The notes beneath the pieces were generated by a model. The model was given only the letters and a program-made list of their open reading frames with translations. It had not been told where the DNA came from and made no database searches. From contig JAHBTL010000001.1 of NCBI GenBank assembly GCA_019638615.1, forward strand, positions 412,003-476,002: 64,000 nt of DNA. Reading direction: 5' to 3'. Positions 52,228-61,170 of the stretch are shown here, one piece after another (positions within the stretch are counted from its first letter, which is position 1; every line of letters begins with the position of its first letter). Position numbers and translations under genes: made by a program. The DNA is from Chitinophagaceae bacterium (GTDB lineage: Bacteria; Bacteroidota; Bacteroidia; Chitinophagales; Chitinophagaceae).

Positions 52228-53427
52228 TTACCTGGTCTGTTCAAATACAAATACACCCTTTTTATTGCCAATGATAATATCCACCAGTTTGTCTTTGGTA
52301 ATATCCTCTACCACCAGGTTTAATCCTGCTCCTGAATTATTATCTACCAGGTGCGGTATCCACTGGGGTGTTTTGCCGGGCTTCAGTTCAAACCAATACA
52401 AAACGGCAGGCTCTTCTTCGCCGGGATCGCCGGTCCCGTTGTGCGCGTAATATCGTTTACCGGTAATCAGATCCGGGTTGCCGTCTTTGTTTATATCGGT
52501 AAAGAAAGAGCCATGCGATTGCGAAAATTCGGTAAAAATTTCATGTTTTTTCCAGGTGATGTCATTGCCATTCTTCACCTGCTCATACCACCATATGCCA
52601 TAATTGTGGGCAGATGCAGCTATCACATCGTTGTCCCCGTCCTGGTCCAGATCCATTATATGCATTTGGGAACACTCAGCACCAAGGTCGGCTTTATGAA
52701 ATGTCCAGTCAGACTGTGTCCTGTCAACCGGCGCTTCCCACCAGCCTTCACGAACGACTACATCTTTACGACCGTCTCCGTTAATATCGCCATACCCAAG
52801 CCCGTGAGTAAACATGTGCGTGCTTTGCAGGGTGTCGGAGCTGATGGTGTATGCCGTCCAGGTAGTATCTCCTTTTTTAGCGGGAGATTTTACCCATATA
52901 TTTTTTTTGAGCACGGGATCGTTACACAAAAGATCCAGCCTGCCATCTCCATCTATATCCACCATAGCGGGAGACTCATTTCCAACATTGGGGTAGATCA
53001 AATGTTCTTTCCAGTAACCGCCTTTGTTTTTGGGGTTTTCATACCAATGCGTCGCTTTGCCGGGAAAACCAACGCGGATATAATCTATCCATCCATCCTG
53101 GTTTACATCCATTGAAAAATTCAGGAAAGAATTACCATAAGTTTTGGTATCGTACTGTTCACCCGGGATAATTTCATGCTTCTGCCAGCCCGGCGCTTCA
53201 AACCAATAGGTACCCGCCAGTACATCCACTTTGCCATCTTTATTTACATCACCCACAGCAACCCCTTCCGATACATACTCGTTGGATAAAACATGCTTCT
53301 TAAATTTTATCTCCGGATTTTTACCCTGGGCACAGGCAACAGACAAAAAGCCGGTGAACGCAGAAAATAAAACGAGAGCCTGATTTGCACTGACGGAAAA
53401 GGATAGATGCTTTTTTATACTTTTCAT
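52228..53427 (-). CDS. FG-GAP/VCBS repeat lipoprotein
   Basis: The ATG at 53427 starts a signal sequence ending LSVAC, a lipobox. The 399-residue product has calcium-loop repeats DVNKDGKVDVL, DVNQDGWIDYI, DIDGDGRLDLL, DINGDGRKDVV and DLDQDGDNDVI, giving a seven-bladed propeller. It resembles the protein at 36824-37972. Such lipoproteins are anchored in the outer membrane or periplasm and bind polymers or partners. It follows the ebo genes with a gap of about 160 bp. Confidence 0.87.
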   Translation of the reverse strand: MKSIKKHLSFSVSANQALVLFSAFTGFLSVACAQGKNPEIKFKKHVLSNEYVSEGVAVGDVNKDGKVDVLAGTYWFEAPGWQKHEIIPGEQYDTKTYGNSFLNFSMDVNQDGWIDYIRVGFPGKATHWYENPKNKGGYWKEHLIYPNVGNESPAMVDIDGDGRLDLLCNDPVLKKNIWVKSPAKKGDTTWTAYTISSDTLQSTHMFTHGLGYGDINGDGRKDVVVREGWWEAPVDRTQSDWTFHKADLGAECSQMHIMDLDQDGDNDVIAASAHNYGIWWYEQVKNGNDITWKKHEIFTEFSQSHGSFFTDINKDGNPDLITGKRYYAHNGTGDPGEEEPAVLYWFELKPGKTPQWIPHLVDNNSGAGLNLVVEDITKDKLVDIIIGNKKGVFVFEQTR

Positions 53428-53583
53428 ATCCAAGCTTTAAAATAACATAATGAATTACGGGGCTTAAATATATTCCATTTCGGTTTAATAACCCTTCATT
53501 CAACATTAAAATTTGTTGATCCGTGCAGATGGCAGGGCATAACGGTACAGGATGGAGAAATGCTCAATAATGATCCTGTAGTA

Positions 53584-54936
53584 TCAGGAGTTAAGATGAT
53601 CCCAGATTACATCGTACACTTCTGTTGCCGGCAATTCCTGTTTCCCCACCGGAGCGTTTGTTATAAGCACCGGGTGAAATTCCTTTCCTGCACCGACAGC
53701 ACCGTGTGAACCTTTTACCAGCGTGGCATCCAGGGGAATAACATCCATTACATAACGGAGCCCCGCTTTTTTCCGCAACAATTTATAGGCGGCTCTTGCT
53801 TTGGAGGTCATGAACAATTCTACAGGGTCGTATCCCGGTTTCTTATGAATGTCCACTACCCGCGCGTAATCCGGTGCAACGGCATCATCCAGCCAGAAAT
53901 AATAAGTGAACCAGGCATCATGGTCTGCTACCAGTACTATATCGCCGGAACGGGCATGATCAATATGATATTTTTTTTGCGCTTCGCGGTCCAGTACCAG
54001 CGCTACACCCGGCAGGCCGCTCACCAGTTGTTTTACCTTATCGTATACAGCCGGGTCATTACAATAAATATGCGCTACCTGGTGATCGGCCACCGCAAAA
54101 GCTTTTGAAGCGCCCGCATCCAGCAGCTCTAATCCGCGTTCCACGCGTATGCCCAACAGATCGTGCTGTCGCAGCAGGCGGTTGATATGAACAGGCTTGG
54201 ACACGCCTGTTATACCATATTCAGACAATAGTATGATAGACGCGTTCCGGGAAGTATAATACTGAACCAGGTCTTCAACCACCTTGTCTATTTCCTGCAG
54301 ATGATTGCTGATCTTTGAAAGATCGGGGCCATATTTCTGCAGGCAATAATCAAGATGCGGCAGGTATATCAGCGTTAAGGTAGGATCGTATTTTTTATCG
54401 GTATATACAGAAGCATCCGCGATCCATTTTGTAGAAGTGATATCGGCGCCGGGCCCCCAGAACTTAAACAAAGGGAACTGCCCCAATTCTTCCTGCAATT
54501 CATCTCTCAGTGAAGCAGGATGGGAATAGCAGTCGGGCATTTTGCGTCCGTCTGCAAGATAATTGGGCCGGGGCGTTACCGAATAATCAGCGGTTGAATA
54601 CATGTTATACCACCAGCACATTTTAGAAACAGTAAAGGAAGGATCGGCTTTTTTTGCACGCTCCCATATTTTTTCTGCCTGCACCAGCTTGTTCGACTGT
54701 TTCCAGAATTTTATTTCCGCATCGACAGGGTCGTACCAGCCATTACCTACTATACCGTGTTCACCCGGCCATTTACCGGTTATATATGTTGACTGCACCG
54801 AAGTGGTGACTGCAGGCAGCATAGGCGTGATGGTTTGCAGGTTTCCAGCGCTTATATAGCTTTTCAGGAATGGCGTATGCGCTCCTATCAAAGAGGACGA
54901 TAATCCAACGATGTCTATTACAACAGTTTTTTTCAT
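53584..54936 (-). CDS. eboF: EboF-like alkaline phosphatase superfamily protein (ebo cluster)
   Basis: The 450-residue protein belongs to the nucleotide pyrophosphatase/phosphodiesterase group. The N-terminal metal Asp is in VVIDIVGLS, the nucleophile Thr in AVTTSVQSTYITGKWPGEHG, further metal ligands in LPHLDYCLQ and ADHDAWFTYYF. No signal peptide is seen, so it is cytoplasmic. It lies at the end of the eboABCDE genes in the order known from cyanobacterial and proteobacterial ebo clusters. A 183-bp gap with a hairpin element separates it from eboE. Its substrate is unknown. Confidence 0.88.
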   Translation of the reverse strand: MKKTVVIDIVGLSSSLIGAHTPFLKSYISAGNLQTITPMLPAVTTSVQSTYITGKWPGEHGIVGNGWYDPVDAEIKFWKQSNKLVQAEKIWERAKKADPSFTVSKMCWWYNMYSTADYSVTPRPNYLADGRKMPDCYSHPASLRDELQEELGQFPLFKFWGPGADITSTKWIADASVYTDKKYDPTLTLIYLPHLDYCLQKYGPDLSKISNHLQEIDKVVEDLVQYYTSRNASIILLSEYGITGVSKPVHINRLLRQHDLLGIRVERGLELLDAGASKAFAVADHQVAHIYCNDPAVYDKVKQLVSGLPGVALVLDREAQKKYHIDHARSGDIVLVADHDAWFTYYFWLDDAVAPDYARVVDIHKKPGYDPVELFMTSKARAAYKLLRKKAGLRYVMDVIPLDATLVKGSHGAVGAGKEFHPVLITNAPVGKQELPATEVYDVIWDHLNS

Positions 54937-55015
54937 AATAAAGCTTTCAGATATCGGCAGTCAGCGGTCAGAAAATCAGAAATCAATAAACCTGTCCGCC
55001 GGGGTGGATCTCAAA

Positions 55016-55118
55016 TCAATGTCGTTTCCTTAACGTTGTGTGGTTGCGGGTGAAAACACCCGCAACGGCGATCGCCGATGTTGGTGTTTTCACCAACATC
55101 TTAAGGAAATGACATTGA
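55016..55118. repeat. Double-hairpin (REP-like) element, copy 2
   Basis: An outer inverted repeat of 18 bp with one mismatch (55016-55033 and 55101-55118) encloses two hairpins: GTTGCGGGTG/CACCCGCAAC around AAAA and GATGTTGGTG/CACCAACATC around TTTT. The core 55035-55107 matches copy 1 at 23233-23305 almost base for base. It lies between eboE and eboF. Confidence 0.8.
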
Positions 55119-55119
55119 A

Positions 55120-56331
55120 TCATGAATCAGCAATTTTCTCCAACACCCACTTCATCTCGCGTATAATAGATTTGGTTTGGGGCAATCTTATTTCTTCCGG
55201 CAATACTTCCCATGTATATGTCTCTATTTCCAGGTGATGGGTAAAAGGTGATTTTTTCTGTACTTGCAATACCTGTATAATATCTTTTTGAGTAGACTGC
55301 AGTTCGCCATATTCGTATATGAAAACAGGCACATGAAAATGAGCTCTCCATTCCGTTACGGGCGGCGCATATGCGTCCTGTATAGCTTCCGGCATGTCTT
55401 TATAACGGATAAGGCTACCCTCATTCGTCCGCGCCACTACCTGGTGCAGGTAGGTAGACTCATTAAATTGCGAAAATGCCTCCACCGTAGCCGCTCTTTT
55501 CGCAAGGTCTGCGCTCATGTCCGCTCTCAAAGCTGCGCTGATCTGTATCTTACCGGTTTGTATACCCAGCTCTTTCAGCTTTGCTATCATTTCAACATGG
55601 TCTTCATAACTCACGGCAAAATGGCAAACATCATAACATACGCGTATATGCTCCTTCATATGCTCTTCTGCCATTGGAGCCGATATGCTGTATGTTTTTT
55701 TCAGATAGTCCGTCCCTTTCGGTAACAGCCACCGGGTATACCATTCAAGAAACTCCTTTCCATCTCCCAGCAAACCATCCGGCTCGGGCTCAATATCAAT
55801 ATGAATCACCTTCCCGGTTGCCTGTTTTACCTGGATCAGCAGATCAACCACCTGCAACAAATTAGCTGTAGCGGTTTCAAACACTTTAGGCAATTCGCTA
55901 TCATTGTGCCAGTACCTGTAAGTAAGCGGTGAGGTGGATATGCCACCATCCATTTTAGCCGGCAATAATTCCGCAAGTATCTGTACCAGCCTGATGGTAT
56001 ATTGCGTTCTTTCGGCAGTGGTCCAGTCAGGAGCATGTACCTTGTCTTTTACAATGGTATGATGAAATCCGCCGTAAGGAAACCCGTTCATGGTAAATAC
56101 ATAGCAATCATTTTCGTTTAGCCATTGCCGGAAGGCTTCCAGGTTTTTTGGCTTTATCAATTCCAGGCTGGCTTCGGCCGAAAGCCTGAGCCCTATACCG
56201 AAGGACTGGTTTGGCGCCACTTCTTTTTTTATAGCCGGCACATGTTCCTGCAACTGCAGAAAATGTGCTTTCCAGCTTTCGCCTGCATGTATGTTGCTGC
56301 AATAAGTAAGATGTCCCTGCGATGTAACCAT
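55120..56331 (-). CDS. eboE: Metabolite traffic protein EboE-like (TIM barrel)
   Basis: The 403-residue protein begins with VTSQGHLTYCSNIHAGESW, the start typical of EboE. It has a xylose-isomerase-like barrel with HIDIEPEPDG, CYDVCHFAVSYEDH (Asp/His) and QISAALRADM. In cyanobacteria the ebo genes are needed to move scytonemin precursors to the periplasm; the reaction of EboE is not known. Only 35 bp separate it from eboD. Confidence 0.9.
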   Translation of the reverse strand: MVTSQGHLTYCSNIHAGESWKAHFLQLQEHVPAIKKEVAPNQSFGIGLRLSAEASLELIKPKNLEAFRQWLNENDCYVFTMNGFPYGGFHHTIVKDKVHAPDWTTAERTQYTIRLVQILAELLPAKMDGGISTSPLTYRYWHNDSELPKVFETATANLLQVVDLLIQVKQATGKVIHIDIEPEPDGLLGDGKEFLEWYTRWLLPKGTDYLKKTYSISAPMAEEHMKEHIRVCYDVCHFAVSYEDHVEMIAKLKELGIQTGKIQISAALRADMSADLAKRAATVEAFSQFNESTYLHQVVARTNEGSLIRYKDMPEAIQDAYAPPVTEWRAHFHVPVFIYEYGELQSTQKDIIQVLQVQKKSPFTHHLEIETYTWEVLPEEIRLPQTKSIIREMKWVLEKIADS

Positions 56332-56366
56332 TGTTGTTTGTTTTATACAAATGCAGCCGGCATGTA

Positions 56367-57524
56367 TCAGCTATGCACTGTTACCTGTGTTTTTAACCAG
56401 GCAGAAGCCTTTGTTAATAAGTCCGGTTTCAGTTCATGTACCTCTTCTCCTTTTCCTATCGCTGTCAACAGCATAATGGTAAGCCGTCCGCCGAGATGCT
56501 CCCTGAATTCATTTAATCCTTTCAATACCGCGCTGTCTTCATTTTCTATCTCCATGAAAGGGTGAGTAACTGCAAGACCTATGTTCTGTAACAATTGAAC
56601 TACAGAAGCTGCATCTGCCTCACTCAGCCTGCCCGAAACAAAAGAATAGGCGCTGTCTAAAGCTATGCCCATCGCCACCGCTTCACCATGACGGATCGTA
56701 AAGTGTGAAAGTTGTTCTACTTTGTGCGCGCTCCAATGCCCGAAATCCAGGGGGCGCGATGATCCCATTTCAAACGGATCGCCGCCGGCTATATGCTCCA
56801 GGTGCAGCTGCGCGCAACGATGAATGAGGTATTGCATCGCTTCCATACTTCTCGCAGCAAGCGCAACAGCATTTGTTTGCAACCATTCAAAAAAAGCACG
56901 ATCTTTTATCAATGCTACTTTCACCGCCTCCGACATGCCGGAACGCCATTCTTCATCGCTTAAGGTTGTAAGAAAAAAGGAATCGTTGAATACGGCGACC
57001 GGTGGGGTAAAAGTACCCAGGAAATTTTTTTTGCCTGCATAATTGATCCCATTCTTCACTCCTACTCCCGAATCGTTTTGAGAAAGTACGGTAGTGGGTA
57101 TGCGAATATGACGAATGCCCCTGTGAGATACGGCGGCTGCATAACCTGTCAGGTCGAGTATGGCGCCGCCGCCAATAGCAACAATATAAGAGTGCCTGTC
57201 TATTCCGTAGTGGTCTACTGCTTTTACAAGACTGTTAAAAAGTTTGTCAGAATTTTTTGAGCTTTCTCCGCCGGGAACTACCAGCACGTCTTCAATAAGC
57301 TCAAACATTTTTTCGTCTGCAAAATAATTCCTGATCTGCTCTTTGAGATAGGTATGATTTTCAAATACCCCGCCGTCAATTACAAAAAATATTTTGCGTG
57401 TGGTTTCGGTTCCTGCCGCTTTTAAAAAATCAAGAAATACGGTATTGCCGGGTGCAAAAAGGTGCTCTGTAAAAAAAACCCTGTATTCAAATTTTACACT
57501 AAAGGACTGCTGCAGGTAATTCAT
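56367..57524 (-). CDS. eboD: EboD-like 3-dehydroquinate synthase homologue
   Basis: This 385-residue member of the sugar phosphate cyclase family has VVPGGESSKNSD, AIGGGAILDLTGYAAAVSHRG and PTTVLSQNDSGVG. The zinc ligands are Glu in GMSEAVKVALIKD and His in DFGHWSAHKVEQL and IRHGEAVAMGIAL. It belongs to the 2-epi-5-epi-valiolone/DHQ synthase-like branch found in ebo clusters, probably not the housekeeping AroB. It forms part of an eboE-eboD pair. Confidence 0.9.
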   Translation of the reverse strand: MNYLQQSFSVKFEYRVFFTEHLFAPGNTVFLDFLKAAGTETTRKIFFVIDGGVFENHTYLKEQIRNYFADEKMFELIEDVLVVPGGESSKNSDKLFNSLVKAVDHYGIDRHSYIVAIGGGAILDLTGYAAAVSHRGIRHIRIPTTVLSQNDSGVGVKNGINYAGKKNFLGTFTPPVAVFNDSFFLTTLSDEEWRSGMSEAVKVALIKDRAFFEWLQTNAVALAARSMEAMQYLIHRCAQLHLEHIAGGDPFEMGSSRPLDFGHWSAHKVEQLSHFTIRHGEAVAMGIALDSAYSFVSGRLSEADAASVVQLLQNIGLAVTHPFMEIENEDSAVLKGLNEFREHLGGRLTIMLLTAIGKGEEVHELKPDLLTKASAWLKTQVTVHS

Positions 57525-57602
57525 TTTTTGCTTATCTAAAATAGTATACGCGTATGGATTAAAAGACCGTAAAAATAAGCTATTGCATGGAATAAACCCG
57601 CG

Positions 57603-58508
57603 TCAGGTAACGGCAAACAGCTTTGCGAGGAATATTGATACGGGCAACAGGAACAAAATCACCAGCGCAGTATAAGGCATATTGAACGCGGCAGCCCAGG
57701 CAGCATTCATTACAATCAGCGCAATCACTCCGGCTTTAACAGCCTTACCGATATGAACTCCTTGGGGCTCCCTGATCGCTTTTGTAAGAGGAGGAAAAAC
57801 CAGTCCTGCCAGCAAGCCGGCAAAAGCAAATACATATAAACCGCCGCTTTTGTTCAGAAAGGAAACCAGCAGTATACCTGCCAGCACCAGCGCGTATAAA
57901 AAAACCGCTGTATAGAGCGTATTTTTTTTGCCTCCGTGCACTTCTCCCCTGCTGATCAGGGTAATGGCAGCGATGTACAGTACGGGGATAATGCTGATAT
58001 ATCCGAATTGGGTTATTGCGGAGGGTACAATGCTCATGCCTAACAACAGATTCAGCCCTCTGCAGATACCCATAGTCAGCGGCCCAAGCCAATCGTGATG
58101 CTTAAACCATTTATCGTATGCCAGGGCACATACAGCAGTCGCCAATGCAATTGTAAACGATACGGAAAATAAACCGGCATGCACAAAAGCAGCAGATACG
58201 ATACCTATGGCAATCAATACCGCTCCCAGCAGCGTAGCAGCCGTTTTTGTCACCGCCCCGCCCGGTATCGGTCGCTCAGGACGTTCTACCGTATCCAGTT
58301 CGGCATCCATTACATCATTAAACACAACCCCTCCTCCATATAAACCAATGGTAGAAATAATCAGCAGTATTACAGGCTTCCACGAAAACGTGGGTTGATC
58401 AATAGAAAGAAAATAGCCGGAAATGGCAATGCCTGCCAGGATATCGGAAACAGCAGTAATAATATTCGCCAGCCGCATCAGGCGCAGAAATCCCATCAGC
58501 TTTTTCAC
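57603..58508 (-). CDS. eboC: EboC-like UbiA prenyltransferase homologue
   Basis: The start is GTG at 58508 (KKLMGFLRLMRLAN). The 301-residue membrane protein has eight or nine helices and the first Asp-rich prenyl-diphosphate motif NDVMDAELDTVERPERPIP. The second motif is YDKWFKHHDW. It probably prenylates an aromatic or cyclitol-like acceptor, perhaps the product of EboD. It starts 5 bp after the eboB stop. Confidence 0.9.
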   Translation of the reverse strand: MKKLMGFLRLMRLANIITAVSDILAGIAISGYFLSIDQPTFSWKPVILLIISTIGLYGGGVVFNDVMDAELDTVERPERPIPGGAVTKTAATLLGAVLIAIGIVSAAFVHAGLFSVSFTIALATAVCALAYDKWFKHHDWLGPLTMGICRGLNLLLGMSIVPSAITQFGYISIIPVLYIAAITLISRGEVHGGKKNTLYTAVFLYALVLAGILLVSFLNKSGGLYVFAFAGLLAGLVFPPLTKAIREPQGVHIGKAVKAGVIALIVMNAAWAAAFNMPYTALVILFLLPVSIFLAKLFAVT

Positions 58509-58513
58509 TTCTT

Positions 58514-59500
58514 CTACCTTATAATAATTGAGTCTTTATCTATGCGCGGTTGTTGTCCGCCCCGTAAAACTGTATTGCCGCTAAACTTTTGGCTTTGGTC
58601 AATCTCCTTTACAGCAGCAAAATCAGCTTCGTTGATCTGCCCGCTCTGACCAAACGCGGCAATCGCATTTTGGTACGTTACTATCTTTATGGCGTCATCG
58701 GCAATGCCCTGCTCTTTCATGAGTGCAGCAGTTTTGGGTACGGCAAGCGGATCGCTGATGCCCCAGTCGGCAGCCGAATTTACCATAATGCGTTCCGTGC
58801 CATATTGCTTTACAATATCTACCATCCGTTCATTACCCATTTTTGTAAACGGGTAAATCGTAAATGCCGCCCAAAATCCGCGGTCCAATACTTCCTTCAC
58901 GGTCTCTTCATTGTTATGATCTACAATTACCATCGCGGGATCCAGTCCATGCTCCAGTGCAATATCCATGCTTCGGGTGGTACCTCTTTTTTTATCGCGG
59001 TGGGGCGTATGTATCTGCACAGGCAATCCTGCTTCCCTGGCCAGCTCCAACTGCAGACGATAATATTTTTCTTCGGCGGCCGTCTGGTCATCAAAGCCAA
59101 TTTCGCCCACACCTACCACGCCTTCCTTATAAATAAACAAGGGCAATATTTCCATCACCTGCTCTGCCAATACCTCATTATTGGCTTCACGTGAGTTTAA
59201 GCCGATGGTACAATAATGTTTGATGCCGAACTGGGAAGAACGGAATCGCTCCCACCCTATCAGGCTGCTGTAATAATCCCGGAAGGTATCAACGCCCGTG
59301 CGTGGTTGCCCCAGCCAGAAGGCAGGTTCTATCAGCGCCACTACACCGGCATCTGCCATCGCCTGGTAATCGTCTGTTGTACGCGAGGTCATATGTACAT
59401 GCGGATCAAAGAACTGCATGCCTTTTATCCGGCTCAGGTAGGATGCATCCTGTACACCCGGCTGAAGATCTTTTTCAGTAATGTTATGACTGCAACACAT
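58514..59500 (-). CDS. eboB: EboB-like TatD family metal-dependent hydrolase
   Basis: The 328-residue amidohydrolase-fold protein has metal ligands in FFDPHVHM (His-x-His), GVGEIGFD (Glu), PVQIHTPH (His), IVDHNNEE (His) and VNSAADWG (Asp). It overlaps eboA by 17 bp and ends 5 bp before eboC, so the three genes are coupled. Substrate unknown. Confidence 0.9.
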   Translation of the reverse strand: MCCSHNITEKDLQPGVQDASYLSRIKGMQFFDPHVHMTSRTTDDYQAMADAGVVALIEPAFWLGQPRTGVDTFRDYYSSLIGWERFRSSQFGIKHYCTIGLNSREANNEVLAEQVMEILPLFIYKEGVVGVGEIGFDDQTAAEEKYYRLQLELAREAGLPVQIHTPHRDKKRGTTRSMDIALEHGLDPAMVIVDHNNEETVKEVLDRGFWAAFTIYPFTKMGNERMVDIVKQYGTERIMVNSAADWGISDPLAVPKTAALMKEQGIADDAIKIVTYQNAIAAFGQSGQINEADFAAVKEIDQSQKFSGNTVLRGGQQPRIDKDSIIIR

Positions 59501-60362
59501 TTTCTTTCATTTTTAATGCCAGCAAATCCCATGTTAATGTTCCGGATTGTATGGCAGATTTAAGTACGGGGATTGTATCAAGTAATTGCTTCGCAGGGGT
59601 ATAACTGCTATCATTACACGCTAATGCAGCAGCTTCCCTGTCAAATACATTTTCTGATATTGTCAGCTTTTCAATACCGGGCAATAAGGCTTCGTCAATA
59701 AATTTTCCCACGCATCTCCATATTTGCGGGTTTACCGTACGATGAGCAGCCCATCGCTCATGCGCATAATCACGGAGTATCAAAGCCAGGTCTTTGTTAG
59801 CCCTTTTATCCAACCCAACAATTTCTTCAACAGGCTTTTCCGTAAAGAATGCCTTCATCACCAATTGATTCCAGGCCGGGTCGCTTAAATAAGCGGCAGG
59901 ATAAGGATTGCGGCACATAATGGCTTCAAGCACGTCTCCGATATTGCTTCTTATACCTTCTGAGCAACGCGCTGTCCATACTTCGGGAAACGCGAGTAAA
60001 GGTAAAGCGGAATACAATGCCACCAGTTCGTTGACTTCCGCTGCCAGAAACAGATTTTCAATCTGCCGAACATATTTCTCTTTATCACTGTTATCGGCCT
60101 GCAGCAGTAACCAAACCCTGGCTAAACGATCCGTTAACCAATGATTAACAGTAAACCCCGGAACGTAAGCGGCTAATAAATCCTGCTGGCTTTGAGTAAT
60201 TACAAGATTTTTTTTCCCGGTTTTGCGTGGAATGGTCACAAAGGTTGTATTAAAGGAAACCTTGCCTGAAGCGGATTTCTCAAGCAACCAGCTATATGCT
60301 TCATCTGAAATATTTTGTTTCAGTATTTCCAATAACACCCGGTCTGGCTGAAAATGAGACAT
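59484..60362 (-). CDS. eboA: EboA-like protein, first gene of the ebo cluster
   Basis: The ATG at 60362 gives 292 residues; GTG at 60371 is a possible start. The protein is helical and soluble, with VNHWLTDRLARVWLLLQ and an IARLALPLL-like core (EVNELVALYSALPLLAFPEVW), features of EboA. The family is found only with other ebo genes and its function is unknown. Its stop overlaps the eboB start. The upstream region has a Bacteroidota promoter and a long inverted repeat. Confidence 0.85.
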   Translation of the reverse strand: MSHFQPDRVLLEILKQNISDEAYSWLLEKSASGKVSFNTTFVTIPRKTGKKNLVITQSQQDLLAAYVPGFTVNHWLTDRLARVWLLLQADNSDKEKYVRQIENLFLAAEVNELVALYSALPLLAFPEVWTARCSEGIRSNIGDVLEAIMCRNPYPAAYLSDPAWNQLVMKAFFTEKPVEEIVGLDKRANKDLALILRDYAHERWAAHRTVNPQIWRCVGKFIDEALLPGIEKLTISENVFDREAAALACNDSSYTPAKQLLDTIPVLKSAIQSGTLTWDLLALKMKENVLQS

Positions 60363-60410
60363 AAAAAACACTTTAACTTTTATCCACCTGGCTTAAACAG
60401 TTCAGTGAAG

Positions 60411-60442
60411 CAAGTATAAATAAGTTTATATTTAAACCTCAA
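60411..60442 (-). promoter_or_regulatory. Candidate promoter of the ebo operon
   Basis: On the minus strand TTG (60442-60440) is followed after 21 bases by TATACTTG (60418-60411), one base from the TAnnTTTG consensus. The eboA ATG is about 48 bases downstream. Confidence 0.5.
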
Positions 60443-60451
60443 ACGTACATG

Positions 60452-60517
60452 AAATTTTTCATTCATAAAACCTGCCTGTTCCGGCAGGTGGGTACACAAA
60501 GGATGAATGAAAAATTT
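60452..60517. repeat. Long inverted repeat between eboA and the TMEM220-like gene
   Basis: AAATTTTTCATTCAT (60452-60466) and ATGAATGAAAAATTT (60503-60517) form a perfect 15-bp stem. An inner CCTGCC/GGCAGG hairpin (60471-60488) sits in the loop. It lies just upstream of the ebo promoter and could be a regulatory structure or a small dispersed element. Confidence 0.65.
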
Positions 60518-60610
60518 TATAAGAGTTTCTCTTGGCTAAAAAACAATAATAAATATTCAAGAGAAATTTAGTAATTAGCATCTTTCAAATGCACATTGAA
60601 TTTATTTACC

Positions 60611-60982
60611 ATGTTCCAGACGATCCTCAACATTATTTTCTTTATCGCATTTACCTGGTTTGCCTGGGTCAATCTCAACGACAAAGATGCGTGGCTTTGG
60701 GTAAGCATTTATATGATAGCCGCGGTTTTATGTGGTTTGGCTGCCTTTAAGTATTACTTTCCGATGATATATATTCCTGTACTGATTTTTTATTTTATAT
60801 ACGCCCTCCGTCTCTTTTTTATAAAAGACGGCGTGCTGGACTGGCTCACCAAATACAAACGGGCGCATATTGCGCAAACCATGCAGGCAACCAAACCCTA
60901 TATTGAGCAAACAAGGGAATTTTTTGGTTTGCTCATCATCAGCGGAGCACTGATGATGAATTATTTTGCAGCAAGGGGATGA
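60611..60982 (+). CDS. TMEM220-like membrane protein
   Basis: The ATG at 60611 gives 123 residues; a TTG at 60596 is in frame but less likely. Four membrane segments are visible (LNIIFFIAFTWFAWVNL, WVSIYMIAAVLCGLAAF, YIPVLIFYFIYALRLFF, FFGLLIISGALMMNYF). Family function is unknown. The gene is divergent from the ebo operon. Confidence 0.8.
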   Translation: MFQTILNIIFFIAFTWFAWVNLNDKDAWLWVSIYMIAAVLCGLAAFKYYFPMIYIPVLIFYFIYALRLFFIKDGVLDWLTKYKRAHIAQTMQATKPYIEQTREFFGLLIISGALMMNYFAARG

Positions 60983-60984
60983 AG

Positions 60985-61142
60985 AATATTTTGGATTTTT
61001 GATTTATGATTTTTTGATTTCTGATATGGGTATGGGCTATAAGCCATGGGCTTTGGGCTGATGGCTATACAGGTTACAAGTTGCAGGTTACAGGTTATGC
61101 AGGCCGCAGGAAAATCTCAAATTTCAAATCTCAAATTACTGG
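60985..61142. repeat. Composite heptad array, at least four unit classes
   Basis: TGATTTA/TGATTTT units are followed by GGGCTAT, AAGCCAT, GGGCTTT and GGGCTGA, then ACAGGTT, ACAAGTT, GCAGGTT and ACAGGTT, then ATCTCAA, ATTTCAA and ATCTCAA, most in strict 7-base steps. The GGTTACA class is shared with 17041-17156. The array precedes the Crp/Fnr gene. Confidence 0.8.
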
Positions 61143-61170
61143 CAGCCAACCGCTTACAGTATATTCGCAT

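Noticed and set aside
52351-53115. 254-codon open frame opposite the FG-GAP gene
   Set aside because: The FG-GAP calcium-loop repeats on the minus strand are real; the antisense frame has no recognisable domain.
56367-57524. Housekeeping aroB
   Set aside because: It lies inside an ebo cluster without other shikimate genes and its termini differ from AroB; the EboD branch fits better.
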